From NCBI GenBank assembly GCA_035578155.1, contig JAPWDM010000007.1, forward strand, positions 38,538,413-38,602,412: DNA of 64,000 bases, in the 5' to 3' direction. Under the pieces are notes generated by a model, which worked only from the letters and a program-made list of their open reading frames with translations, had not been told where the DNA came from and searched no databases. Positions 38,701 through 51,096 of the stretch are shown here, piece by piece. Position numbers and translations under genes: made by a program. The DNA comes from Brachynemurus nebulosus (lineage: Eukaryota; Arthropoda; Insecta; Neuroptera; Myrmeleontidae). How positions within the stretch are numbered: the first letter of the stretch is position 1; every line of letters begins with the position of its first letter.

Positions 38701-41700
38701 CTTCGTCATTCGTGCTAGGATTTTTAACAGTATGATCTAAAACACACCATTGCCATTGTTGAGGGTCCACTGTACGGTTGAATTATTCGAATACCGATTT
38801 AAATAATTTTACCTTTCATAATTATTTTGTTTCATTATTTTGAAAGCAACAAATTCTTTACATACTTAGATGTTTTTCCTGATCGAAAATTTTATTGAAG
38901 CTTGTTAAAAAAAAAAAAAGTTTTTTCAACAAAAATGTAATTATTCAATATTATTGTTAGAAAATTTTATTTATAACTAATCACGTATCAGGAACAGAAT
39001 AAAATGATAAAAAAAAAGTTATTCCATTGAAAATTTCAATGTCTCTGTCGAATTAATTAATGTTTTTATAATAAATAAAATAATTTTTTTAAATAACATT
39101 TTTTTTCAGTACTTTTTTTTATAATACAATTACAATTTTTTTATTAATTAAAAATATTTTTAAATAAATTTTATTCAGAGAAAAATAAATAAATAAATAT
39201 ACCTATATAGAAATTAAAAATAACGTTTTTATACATAATGTCTACTGCCCAGCTGTCATAAAAAGTTGTTAAAGAGAAATAATTGCAGCATTGGTACGTT
39301 TAGTATGATGCGAGAATGAACGTAATATATTTCTTAATGATGTGGAGGGCGTCAGTTATAGTCTTAAGAGTGAACGTTAAAACCGTATTATTATTAGTCT
39401 TTTTAAAAACGAAGAGAATAGGTACGGTTTCTTTGTCTTCTTAAATAACACTACACACATGTCATTATTATACAGAGTGATTAATGAGCATGTAAATATC
39501 TTTTGGCAATAGCTAATACGTAAGTAAAAGGACAGTTTCCTGGAAAAAATTTTAGTCTTCCAAATACTTCGACACTCGCATAAATCGAAGTTACCCCACT
39601 GGTATCCTCACCGTAACTCTTTTAACAGTTCGATGTTAGACTTTGGACACTTTTTGAGGGTTCACTTTGATCCGCACTTTCCGGAATACTCGTTTGCTTC
39701 GATTTTGAATATTCACGACATCTCAGTCAACAAAATATCGTTTCTTGCATGCGTGCTGGGCCCATAACCTATGTTGACTATCTAGTAACAAAAAAAAAAA
39801 AAAATCAAATGACTTTCACAGTGATCACACTTTATACAATTTTTTTGTTATATATTTTATTCAAAGAAAAGAAAAAATTATATAATTACACTTCTGAGTT
39901 GAACCAAAGAAATAAACAACAAAATGTTTCTCTAACAAGCAGTCAATTCATTCTACAACTTTTTTTTTTTATTTTAAATATTATAACAGAAAAATTATTT
40001 CAAGAGGTCTACTGAACACACCCTGGGTGAACAAAGTGGGGACGGGACGGTGGCATATCTTTGACAATTTGCGAGTTTCATCAATTCTAGGTCAAATCCA
40101 CCAACTTAACTAATTTATAATTTAAAACTTTTTTCATAATATCTAGTTGACTGTTGGGGGTATGGGGATTTGAAAAAATCCAATATTTTTTAACGCCTTA
40201 CAAAAGCCTAATTGAATTATCAGATTTTGTATGCTTGTATGATCCGTAACAATCATTTGAATTGTTCCACCTAAAATGAATATATTTAAATATCATTTCA
40301 CTTGTGACTGATCAGTGTATTTTGACAGGATTATTTCACAAACCTGTGTTTTTGAAATTCAAATATTTGTAACCAAGCAAATTTAATTAGGCATGTTTAC
40401 AATGATTTGTATGGTTATGTGATTTAAAATGAAAATGAACGTCCTGTGTACGGTAACTTCATGTTACTGTGTTAATGCTCTGCAAGTTTAATCTGTCAAA
40501 CAATTATGCAAACCAAAGGTATTTATCGTACTACAGCTCCCAGTATAGGGGAAATCCATCTAAAATGAACGCGATTGTCGTGTCCACTATCATAAAACGG
40601 AGTGAATCAGATCATTTTTGATGTTTGCATTCAATTTTCATCCATTATTTTACGTATTAGATAATACAGAACAGATTAATTTTGGTTCCGGTAGCGTGTT
40701 CTTGCATTTAGCCGTAAAATCTTGAAATCTTGAAGGGTCAATAGAAACGAATGAGGATCTAGTGGAGAATAAGCATCACAGAGTTGTACAATTTCATTAT
40801 TAAATAGTATTATTAGTTACTCACAATCGAAATTAGCCAAATTCGTCCAGAAAATATGACTTATTTTTTCAAATGTAACTTTTCTGTCGTCTTTACAGTT
40901 CGAATGTTATTAAAAGTGAAAAAAGCAATATCGAAAACCTATTAGTGACTACAAATTTCGTATTTCTAACAGCAGAATTACAATTTTTTGAACTTTAAAA
41001 AATGTTATAATTTTTTTAAATCTTTTTTTAAATTAGTAGCCATAAAAATGAGATCAGTTAGATATGTCAGTGTGATAATCTGAAATTGCAGTGAAGACCG
41101 ACTTTCCCCCACCACTATACCCCTGTAGTAGGGGTTGTACAGATTGAGCGCGGTCCACCGGACAATTTATTGTGACGTTCTTTAAATATTCTTATCAAAT
41201 TGCCCCGTATTAACTCGAACCACTGAAATTCCACAAAACATACACAATCAACTAACTACATAGACAACTAGGCTAGCGTAAGATTTTGTTGTTCATGTAT
41301 TCGGGTGATCACTGTACCAAAAATGATGGTCAGATAGTAGTGAACGGTTTAGTCAGAAATTCGCTTGACCGAGTTTATTTATCATCACAAGTGTTAAAAT
41401 CAGTACATATATACTCCGATAAAATCAAACATAATTAATATATAACACGACAGTCCGAGCACAGATCTGCATACAATCACGTCCATAAATATATTAACAC
41501 ACATTTTGTGAATATTGGTTAATCAAATGTAAACTAAAATTAATTGTACGTGAAACTAACTAATTTGTCAATGCCGCCTGAGGTCTCTGATTGATTACTA
41601 TTCTTGGTTTCAAATAGATTTCAACCTTATCGCACCTTCTATAATCTTTCTTTAAAAAATTTTTTCAACTTTGTCACTCAGATTACAATTATTTGGAAAT

Positions 41701-44700
41701 TTTCTCGAGTAATTTTCAAATTTCATTAGTTTTTCGTATGTGTAACGCAACACAAAGCATGCCGATTCTATTTGGACCGATTATTCGCTATGAAAATTTT
41801 TAATAAACTTAATGACGTCATTAGGTTAAAAAGTTCCTTTTTCCTCAAATCAAGCTTTATCGAAGTGATTTGAATTCGGGTAATCTGGGGGTGAACTTTT
41901 CGTTTTCGGGGTCAGAGTGACGAAATTCCTTTTAGAAATAAAATTGATTGGGTCAAAGTCTTTTTTCTGGTGTTCCTACATGCGAAATTTTGGTAAATAT
42001 GAAAAGAACGACTTCGAAAACCTCTAATTCGCTTCCAATTTCATAATTTTATCATTTTATTTGCGGTTGTTAAAGCCTTGAAAAATTTTAGTAAATTTGA
42101 TGACGTCATCAGGTTAAAAAAATTTATTTTTCCTTAAATCAAGCTTTATAGAAGTGATTTGAATTAGGGTAATTGATTGAGTTAGAGTAATTTGGGTGTG
42201 AAGTTTTCATTGTTGCTATCAAAATGACGAAATTCCTTTTTGAAAATATTTGCCGCCCTTAGACTACAGCCTACTTAGCCCCACCAGTAAATACAAACTC
42301 ATTTTTCATTTTCAGTTGGAATTACAAATTGAAAATTTACCAACACTGCCCGGACAGTTTCTCTGCGCTTTCACAGCCCTGGATAAAACTCTCCTAACAA
42401 ATGCGACACGAAAAAATTATGGCGTAAATTGTACCACGCCAAGGACTGATCTGTTACCATCCATTCCGCCTGGTCAACGTAAGTATTCTCCACCGAATCA
42501 GCTCCATCAAAATGTCTCTTATGACGTAGGATTAAATTTTTTTCGATTTTTCATTGTTCACAGATCATTTTACTGCGAAATTATCAGTAAGAATGACATC
42601 GGGGCCGGATTTTGTCGCCACAAATTTTACTTTTTTCGATTGCAACACGTACAGTTCTTGTACACGATGTGTCTCATCCTCGTTCCCTTGTGATTGGTGT
42701 GTGGATGGTCACCGATGCACTCACGACACTGCCGAAAATTGCCGAAATGATATTTTAGTTACCGGTGTTAGTGTAAGTATCGAAACTTTCGGATTTTGGA
42801 TTGCTTATATTAACCCGCCAAAGAAAAACTAAGTAAATTTATTTCTGTTTATAGCGAATTGGTCCAAGTTATCGTTCTGGGCCGGCATTTTGTCCAACAA
42901 TCAATGCAACATTAGGTCGTTCCGAAATTCTAGTCCCATCTGGTGTTAAGAAATCAATCCGGGTGAAAGTTCATATTATTGGTCAGTTTATTGTCCAAAC
43001 ACGATTTGTGTGCCAATTTAATATCGAAGGACGCGTGACCAGCGTCAATGCCCAATATCGGGGCGATACAATCATTTGTGATTCAATGGAATTCTCATAC
43101 ACATCGAAAGCGCCAAATATCACTGCCACATTTGCCGTTATTTGGGGTGGTTCGAAACCGCTTGATAATCCTGACAATGTCCACGTGGTAATCTATCGGT
43201 GCCGAGAGATGGCCGACAATTGTGGAATGTGTTTGGCTTTGGCTGACAAATATGGTTGTGGTTGGTGCCAAAGTTCGGATCGTTGTGAGGTGAAAGATCA
43301 GTGTGATCGAGGCTCGGCCGTGTGGTTAAATCGGAATGAAACTTGTCCAAATCCGGAAATTTACTCGTTCAGTCCACAGCTTGGGCCGTGGGAAGGTGGA
43401 ACGAATATCACAATCACAGGAATCAATTTAGGCAAACATTTCAAAGATATTTACAATGGTGTGAGCATTGCCGGAATCAATTGTCAACCGTACGAGCATC
43501 TTTACATCAAAACGAAGCAGATTGTTTGTAAAGTGGATGGACCTGGGACGAATGAATTGCGAGGTGGTCCTGTTGTTGTGCGGGTGGAAGATTACCGAGG
43601 CGAATCAAAGCAACATTATCACTTCGTTGATCCCGTAATCGAAGGAATCAGTCCGAAAAACGGTCCAAAGTCTGGTGGAACGATGCTAAAAATAACCGGG
43701 CGATATATGAATGCTGGTAGCAATATTCAAGCTTTTATCGATGGGCTTCCATGCAAAATCATCTCGTAAGTACTCTTTTTTAAGAGATTATACTACGCAG
43801 ACATCAGTAAAAGTATTGCTAAGTCTAAAATATTATCTTTTCAGGGCTGAGAAACACGAGGCACTTTGCATAACTAGTGCATCGGAAACGCAACGTACCG
43901 GCAAATTACACATGAAATTCGACGCTGGTGATCGTTACTTTGATAAGGAAACGTTTGAGTATGTGGAGGATCCAACGATTGAGACCGCCGAATCTGGAGT
44001 GGCTGGACATCAGAAGTTCCCGAAAGGTATTCCGGCGGGAGGTATTAAAATCACAGTTACCGGTAAAAATTTGGCATATATCCAGAATCCACAAATGTAC
44101 GTGTATTATGAGGAGAAAATGTTCGTTAGCGTAAGTATCTACAAAAATTTTATGGTTATACTTTGCAGTTGTAGGACTTTCTTGTCCCGTTTTTATCTGA
44201 GACTTGCTAACCAAGCTTTTTTTTTTATAGCAATGTTACGTTTTGAGCAACACAAATATGGCCTGTTACTCCCCAATGATTGAGGTTGATGAATCAAAAT
44301 TGGACGCTGAGAAACCTCTGAAGTTGGATTACGGTTTCCGAATGGACAATGTGTTGGGCGTTCAAAACTTAACCGTCGATAAAAACTACCACCATTTTTT
44401 ATTGTTTCCAAATCCCATTTACGAACCATTTGAAGAGGAAATCAAATATTATAAATCCGATTACCTGACCATCAATGGCCAACATTTAGATCGTGCTTGT
44501 CAAGAATCAGACGTCGAAGTGAAAATTGGCAATGCCTTGTGTAATGTAACCTCATTGTCACGACAACAGTTAACCTGTAGGCCGCCAGAAACTCAACCGC
44601 CTGCCGTCGATGAAAACGGGGAACTCAACGAACACGAATTACCAACCGTTGTAGTCAAAGTTGGTGGCTCATTGACATACGTAATCGGTAAATTGTCGTA

Positions 44701-47434
44701 CGCAACACCAGCTGGCCTAAATGGCCCACTCTCGAAACCAGCTCTCTTCGGCGGAGTCACCGGTCTGGTCGTTTTACTCATTGTATTCATTGCATTCCTT
44801 ATCGCCTACCGTCGCAAATCCACCGAAAGCAATCGTGTCCTCAAGAACATGCAAGAACAAATGGATATCCTTGAACTGCGTGTCGCAGCCGAATGTAAAG
44901 AAGCCTTTGCTGAACTCCAAACAGAAATGACCGATTTAACCAGTGACTTAACATCTGGCGGTATTCCATTTTTGGATTATCGAACGTATGCTATGAAAAT
45001 CTTGTTTCCAAATATGGATAACCATATCGTTTTGGAATGGGAACGGCCTGAATTGCTCCGAAAAGAGAAAGGTCTTCGACTGTTTGGTCAACTGATAATG
45101 AACAAGACATTCTTATTACTATTCATACGGACTCTAGAAAGTAATCGATACTTTTCAATGAGAGATCGAGTCAATGTGGCGTCGTTAATTATGGTTACGT
45201 TGCAAAGTAAAATGGAATACTGTACTGATATCCTAAAGACACTTCTAGCCGAATTGATTGAACGTTGTATGGAAGGGAAAAGTCATCCCAAGCTACTACT
45301 GAGACGTACTGAGAGCGTGGCTGAGAAGATGCTTAGCGCTTGGTTCACGTTTCTGTTATATAAATTCTTGCGTGAGTGTGCCGGGGAACCTCTGTTCATG
45401 TTATTCAGAGCGATGAAACAACAAGTCGATAAAGGTCCAGTTGACGCCATTACATCCGAGGCAAGATATTCGCTCAGTGAAGAAAAATTGATTCGACAAT
45501 CAATCGATTTCAAACCAATGGTAACGCACACGATATGGCGCCCAACGTGGGCCTGTGATTTAAGTCAATATTTTAACACGATTTTTACTTTTTGTTTCAG
45601 ACGGTTTATGTCTCAATATCACAACAGACTGTAAATGTCCCTGGCATCGAAACAGAAAATGTTCCTGTTAAAGTTTTGGACTGTGATACAATTAGTCAAG
45701 TAAAAGAGAAAGCGCTTGATACAATTTATCGTGCGACACCTTATTCACAAAGACCTCGCAAAGACGACCTAGATCTCGGTAAATATTGAATTTTTTTTAG
45801 GGTTTCGAATGTAATATAGGGTTACTAATATGAATGTTTTTGTAGAATGGCGTACTGGAACCACTGGTCGTCTTATCCTCTACGATGAGGATAGCACCAC
45901 AAAGATAGAGGGTGAATGGAAGAAACGAAACACCTTAAACCACTACAAAGTTCCCGATGGAGGTTGCTTGAATCTTGTCTCCAAACAGAGTTCAATCTAC
46001 AATTTGAGTACACTGTCAGAAAAGAACGACAAGTCTCACAAGTGAGTACTAAAAGACCCATGTGGCAGTCAAACTTACATTAATATTTTAGTAATCTGTT
46101 TTTCAGATACGAAACCTTAAATTTGAGTAAATACAGTTCAGCCAGTCCGCCACTGAGCCGTGCAACCAGTCCATTAAATCACGATCATGATCAAGGCTAC
46201 AAAGTGTGGCATCTAGTGAAACATCACGACAACGACGCTCAAAAAGAAGGAGAACGGGGCAACAAAATGGTGTCAGAAATATATCTGACACGTTTATTAG
46301 CAACGAAAGGTACGCTACAAAAATTCGTCGACGATCTATTCGAGACAATCTTTAGTACAGCGCATCGAGGATCAGCACTTCCATTAGCCATTAAATATAT
46401 GTTTGATTTTCTGGATGATCAAGCGTTACAGCACGGAATCTCTGATCCAGAAGTGGTACACACCTGGAAAAGTAATTCACTGCCGTTGAGATTTTGGGTG
46501 AATTTAATTAAAAATCCAAATTTCGTATTCGATATCCATAAATCAAATATTGTGGATTCGTGTCTGTCCGTTGTAGCACAAACGTTTATGGATTCGTGTT
46601 CTACATCGGATCATAGACTAGGTAAGAGAAACTGTAAAATTTCTCAGGTTATGTTCAACAACTAATACATTCATTTTTGTTCACAGGTAAAGATTCACCA
46701 AGTTCAAAATTACTTTACGCTAAGGACATTCCAGCTTACAAAGAGTGGGTTGAACGCTACTATTCCGATATAAAGATGATGCCAGCCATATCTGACCAAG
46801 ATATGAATGCGATGCTCGCAGAAGAGTCACGAGTAAGTTCAAAATTTATAAATTGGATCAGTCCAGTATGTCTGTTCAGCTATCCTAACCGAATGCGCCG
46901 GTTATGTTAGTCTGGTTTACTATGTTGTTTATAAAAAAAATTCGTTAAGTGCGTGTTTTTGACACGTACTAAGTAATGTCACCTCAATGAAAGTGTTAAT
47001 TTATGATTTTTTGTTAACTCTATAGTTGTTAACTCTACAGCCCTCTTGCGTTTATTCAATATGGATGTACAACTCGATAATTATTCAATATGGATATAAA
47101 ACTCTATAATAATGTTTCCCCCACTATGATCACACAACGATATTAATATGTCATCCTTCGATGACATAAAAATTAATTAATTAAGAATATTTTTGAAGCA
47201 GTTTAGATTGCCTATGTGCGTTGTAATTACTAATATTTTTTTTTGTGTGATTTGCAGCTGCACACCACGGAATTCAACACGAATTGTGCTTTACACGAAC
47301 TGTATACATACGCAATGAAATACAACGAGCAGTTAACGGTAACTTTAGAAGAAGATGAATTTTCACATAAACAACGTCTCGCATATAAATTAGAACAAAT
47401 TCATAATATAATGGACGAGGGCTCGAATCCGTGA
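29724..47434 (+). CDS. PlexA: Plexin A, semaphorin receptor (3' part, 13 exons)
   Basis: Exons: 29724-29852, 29924-30024, 36265-36394, 42316-42478, 42564-42772, 42855-43765, 43845-44130, 44231-45520, 45601-45778, 45846-46041, 46107-46621, 46687-46832, 47258-47434. All junctions are GT..AG and keep one frame, giving 1476 codons here; the start and most of the sema domain lie left of the window. In order: sema end, cysteine-rich PSI ([10 protein letters not shown]), two more PSI repeats (PCDWC, GCGWC), IPT/TIG repeats ([22 protein letters not shown]), one membrane span (about 44744-44810, followed by AYRRK), then the cytoplasmic GAP split by a Rho-binding insert. The GAP arginine pair [13 protein letters not shown] is at about 45293-45330 and the second motif LPLRFWVN at about 46480-46503. 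Plexins bind semaphorins in axon guidance and act as GAPs for Rap/Ras-type GTPases. The exon beginning RIGPSYRSG and the [17 protein letters not shown] segment match A-type better than B-type plexins. The class is certain; A over B is very likely. Confidence 0.96.
30123..30528 (+). mobile_element. hAT-like MITE, copy 3 (plexA intron)
   Basis: Same family as 27293-27694, same orientation. Left end TAGCGATATTATGG (diverged), right end CGTAACATCCCTA, flanked by ATTATTAT (30115-30122, 30529-30536). About 100 bases after the plexA exon ending at 30024. Confidence 0.85.
30582..31345. mobile_element. Inverted-repeat element, possibly a decayed transposon
   Basis: AGTCTGTCACACAAG (30582-30596) is exactly inverted at 31331-31345. 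The minus strand between has scattered short open stretches (e.g. [15 protein letters not shown]) interrupted by stops, suggesting an old transposase, but no family motif is firm. Left as unclassified. Confidence 0.45.
31350..33360. other. AT-rich intronic stretch without recognisable features
   Basis: About 2 kb within plexA intron 30025-36264. Long A/T runs and no ORF, repeat pair or RNA structure that I can support. Confidence 0.5.
33361..33740 (+). pseudogene. DDE-transposase N-terminal relic with a frameshift
   Basis: The ATG frame at 33361 reads [38 protein letters not shown], the N-terminal helix-turn-helix (AAATGVSxxTVxRI type) of a common animal DDE transposase group. The frame ends at 33621. 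After the A-run at about 33562 a shifted frame continues with [15 protein letters not shown] and [11 protein letters not shown], matching the next block of that group (LDDFDKxVIRRxI..LKKLL). One-base slippage in the poly(A) run explains the break. No catalytic core follows. Confidence 0.65.
35429..35735. repeat. Two diverged tandem units with an ACAGACGGACAGACAC tail
   Basis: Units at about 35429-35560 and 35585-35695 share ATTACTCCGA/GTTACTCCGA, CCATCTAGGA, GCATAATTTCT, AGTTCAGAAGT and TATGCCACxTGGTGCAA. The second is followed by CACACAGACGGACAGACAC, a tail seen on many arthropod repeats. Non-coding. Confidence 0.6.
36951..37662. mobile_element. Mutator-like non-autonomous element, long inverted repeats
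   Basis: Flanked by an exact 9-bp duplication AGTATGAAA (36942-36950, 37663-37671). Ends ACCGGAAAGAAGTTAGCGCC and inverse, with the inverted arms extending about 150 bases (GGAGCAATT / AATTGCTCC blocks). A 9-bp duplication plus long arms is the Mutator (MULE) pattern. No ORF. Located in plexA intron 36395-42315. Confidence 0.82.
37794..38388. mobile_element. TTAA-flanked element, GGTGAATCGATCA ends
   Basis: GGTGAATCGATCA and TGATCGATTCACC are exact inverses flanked by TTAA (37790-37793, 38389-38392). Read instead as TA-flanked it would be Tc1-like; TTAA on both sides favours piggyBac-like. No ORF. About 130 bases from the Mutator-like element. Confidence 0.6.
38400..41780. other. plexA intron stretch without a supported gene
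   Basis: AT-rich intronic sequence. It contains TACAGAGTG (39472) and ACACCCTG (40016), which could be old transposon ends, but no convincing inverted pair, ORF or RNA was found. Confidence 0.4.
41790..42246. repeat. Satellite-like repeat of about 290 bp (copy block 2)
   Basis: AATAAACTTAATGACGTCAT (about 41801) and AGTAAATTTGATGACGTCAT (about 42090) begin units spaced about 289 bases, followed by AAATCAAGCTTTAT, GAAGTGATTTGAATT and GACGAAATTCCTTTT in the same order. Same family as 1-545. It ends only about 70 bases before the plexA exon at 42316. Confidence 0.7.
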
Positions 47435-47578
47435 TGTAGGTCTTTGTCGCGGAGTGGGACTACTGCTCGGTATCCTGCTCCCGACATAGCTCCATCAGCT
47501 CCGCCCGCCTCACCAACAACACCATCTGGCCATCATCATCATCATCTACATAGCAATCATCAAGAACTCGCATGTTGA
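47432..47578 (+). other. Candidate stop-readthrough extension of plexin A
   Basis: The plexA stop at 47432-47434 is TGA, followed by T. The same frame stays open for 47 codons to a second TGA at 47576-47578. The stretch is much richer in G+C than the 3' UTR after it. It encodes a Ser/Pro/Thr/Ala-rich tail (around APSAPPASPTTPSG), then five histidines, ending ELAC. Seen: the open frame and the composition change. Inferred: translation by readthrough, or by an unrecognised splice. It could also be a GC-rich patch of 3' UTR. Confidence 0.4.
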
Positions 47579-50500
47579 CTCAACTTATCAACTTATAATA
47601 ACTACATGTGATAATATGTTCTGTGTCATAGTTAGTGATTCAAAACAAACTCATATCTAGATAGGAAATAACTACTTTGTGTTGTGCGCATGACACGCAC
47701 ATGCGTATTGGAAGTTTACCCGTCGTATGTAATTATATGTTTGTTTTTTTTTGTTTTTATTTTTTTATTTTGTTTTATAAAAAGTCTGACAGGGCCTCTT
47801 CTTCAATTATAAATAATAAAAATACCTCTAGTTAGGAATTTGATTGGCCTAAATAAAAATTTGAGTGAACTGTGACTGTTTAAGTGTAAATAATTAATTA
47901 ATTGTATTATGAAGGTCAATAATTAAATTAAACAAAATAATTAGCAATTGATATTCTTCAAAAAGTATATCAAAAAAAAAAAAAAATAATTGTATGTAAT
48001 TGCGTTTGCGTCTGCGTGTATCAATGTTTCAAAGTGAGTGATGTGTGATTGGTGCAATAAATAGTCCGTTACGAAGCATGCGCTCTGTGTTACGAACTCA
48101 ACGGGCAATTTGTGTGTTCGCGTCCGTACATTTGTTCCAAAATAAGTCTCAAAAAAAAAATGTCTGGTTGTAATTTGTACCTATATTAATTAATATTGCC
48201 GTGTGGTATTTGTATGTTTGTATATCAATATCTGTCAAAAACAAAATTCAGAACAAGAGGGCGTTACGCAACTGTTGCGCACAATTGTCTATTTCTATCT
48301 AGGCTAACAGTTACAACTACTACTCTCTTGCTCTAAAAAAAATTTAAATAATCTACTATCAGTGTTGTTTTCAAAATGCATTCTGAATAAAAAAATAATT
48401 TTTTGAATGTGTAACTTTATTCCTGAAGTATCAATTTGCTCATAGTGTGTGCAATTTTTAAATGTCAAAAAAAAAGTATATATTATATTTATAATAAACA
48501 AAGTGAAACAATCAAAACAAATAGTAATTAAAGGATACCTAATGTTTAAATGTCACCTGAAGGCGTGCCCCGGGGGTACACGTCATCAATATTTACTAAA
48601 TAATTAAAAATAATTAAATATTTTCGCTGTTTGTGTAATATATTTTATGTATAACGCTGTAATTCCGATAAAATTTTATGATAATCAATTGATTGTTCAG
48701 TGTTATCAAGATAATGTCATAATATGGAAGACGTCTTTTGTGCTGTGCTGTACATTTATTGATTTTGTTTAGCCCGTGGTCCATTGAACACGTGCATTAC
48801 TTTACTTTTTAAACTTAATTTCAGTTTGTTTTTTGTTTTAAATAAAAACCAAATAAATTGACAGGTTCCGCTATACCCTGCACTCACACTATTGTATTCT
48901 AACACTTATTTTTCTATTCATTTTATATTTAAAAATAAAAAAATAACCCCAAAAAAAAACATTGTCAGATATCCAAAAAAAAAAAGAACCGATGGGAAAC
49001 ATTCAAATAACCGCGTATTTTATCCTACTACTAAACATTCAAATCACGTTATTATCTCACTTCAATTCGAGTAAGAAATCAACATGGCGGACACAAAAAT
49101 CAATATAAATAAATACATTCTTACAGTTTCTGACATTTTCACTAAATGTTTTTTTATACAAGAACCAAATTTGTACTTTAGTAATAGAATAAAATACGCA
49201 CCCATAAACTGATTAGTAGGAATTTTAATAAATTTTTGAATGAAACAAAATACACAAATTTGTTAAGTGAATGAGATGATTAATAAAATTATCATAAAAA
49301 AAAAAAATTTAGTCAGCTAAAATTGTTATTTAGCTGAATTCTTTGTTAATTTGTATCCTAAATTAATGCATTTATTTTATTTTTTTGTATATCCCTAAGT
49401 AATTACATTTATTTTTATATATTTTTTACGGTTTTAATCCAATTATAAAATAAAATACAAACTAAATTCTCAAAATCAGTCTTGCAGAAAGAATTTTCAT
49501 CGAAACTATTTTTTAATATCGTAAAAAAAAAATGCACACCGAAATATACCGAATGATACAATTTCATATCAGAACAATTTTTAATTCACAGTTGAGAACT
49601 CATTGCGCATGTTCATCGAAAATACGTTTATACGATAGTAAAAAATCTAATCAAAATTCTTTTTGCAAGAGATTTTTTACTTTTAATTCGGTTGAGAATT
49701 TATAATTCGTTGACTTTCGTCTCGAATCTGCATCGATTTTTTAATACTTAAGAGTAAAATCTTATGTAAATCTTGATTTGAGAATTTTGTCCATTTTTGT
49801 TTTGACCCCACCCATTTCAAAATGTTTTCTGTCAACCAGTCTTCTTTGATTTTATTTCTCAAAACAACACTGCCAAATCACATTACAAATGTCATTTTTT
49901 TGATTTTTAATTGTACAGAAACATATCGCACAAATCAAATTACGATTTACATAATCTTTTATTGTGATTTTAAACTCAATAAATAAAATTTTAACTTAGC
50001 AGGTTCGAGGCGCAAGTCACGTTTCCAATTTCTTCATAAAAAGTTGTATATGTATGTCTTATACGGGTAAATAAACAAAAATCCGTATTTCCTTTTTATT
50101 AAAAAAATATATTTAACGAAACGCTGGACTCTTTTTTGTAAAGTTTCGTAATTTTTTAAAAAACTAATTGATATTTTAAGATACTATTTATATTTATGTA
50201 TATTCAATGATTTTTAGTATTATTTTTTAAAAACAGCATAATTGTAAAAAAAAAAAGTTCCAAAAAACTGAATACAATGATTCTCTGAAAGCAATAGATC
50301 AATACCATTTCTTTATCTATATTTAATTTGTTTTAATTATTCTGCATATCACACTCTCTTTGTTTAAAAACAGAGCAGACAACACAAACTCCTTTACACA
50401 AAATAACAATTTAATAAAAAAAAATCAAAATGGCGTTTTCATTTGTCAAATTCTAACTTTTTTTTGTCATTCGTAAATTTAAAAGGTAAGTGCCGTTTCA

Positions 50501-51030
50501 TATTTATTTTGAAGTTAAAATTCGTCTATTAATTTGGAATTGATTAGGAAGTGATTTCCAGTTTAAAAAAAAAATCCGATGTGTTAATTCTTAAAAAGTA
50601 ATTATATAAAAGATGGCAAATTTTTAACAAAAAAATTTAAATCTTTAAAATTAAATAATTTAAAATATCTTTAAAAAGTCAAGTACTTTCTCTAAAAATA
50701 CTTGAACTGACAAATTATTATGAATTTAAATTTTGAGGTTAGGTTCGATCGTTATTAAAAGAATTTTAAAATGGTATACACTGTCTACACCTAGACGTAG
50801 ACTTAAAATTTACCCGTATTTGCATAACAAAGCTGCTAAGTCATATGAAAAAAAATACCTAAATACTTACCTGAATGTTATTTATTGCTGGTGTTTTGCA
50901 GGGATCAATATTAGGACCAGTCTTATTCTTTATTATAGAATAAATAAGATGTAATTCTGAAGGAGTGTGTTGAATGGCCAAGGAAACTGCTAGAGAAAAA
51001 AAAAACTTGATTATTTGAATAATTTTCTTT
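47579..51030. other. plexA 3' UTR and intergenic DNA between convergent genes
   Basis: AT-rich, with no coding exon I can support. Possible plexA poly(A) signals (AATAAA) lie at about 47816, 47854 and 48054, but none can be chosen. Homopolymer runs are common. The only recognisable piece is a short reverse-transcriptase relic at 50890-50943, listed separately. Confidence 0.5.
50890..50943 (+). pseudogene. LINE reverse-transcriptase relic (motif fragment)
   Basis: Translation in one frame gives GVLQGSILGPVLF followed by a stop. This is the hallmark segment of non-LTR reverse transcriptases, usually GVPQGS(V/I)LGPxLF. Only about 17 codons survive and no flanking RT sequence is readable. The Leu in place of Pro is shared with a second relic at 62919. 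It is short enough that chance cannot be fully excluded. Confidence 0.45.
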
Positions 51031-51036
51031 ATTTCA
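51031..51036 (-). terminator. Poly(A) signal of Rlip
   Basis: AATAAA on the minus strand (TTTATT on plus), about 60 bases downstream of the Rlip stop codon. This is the usual place for the cleavage signal of a short 3' UTR. Only the hexamer and its position support it. Confidence 0.5.
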
Positions 51037-51096
51037 ACTTTTTTAAAAATGATAACAGAAATAGAAGTGTTTCTCTATACTTATAGCATTATTTGA

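Noticed and set aside
39472..40024. Possible transposon with TACAGAGTG and ACACCCTG ends
   Set aside because: Only about eight bases with mismatches are inverted and no duplication is visible; likely chance.
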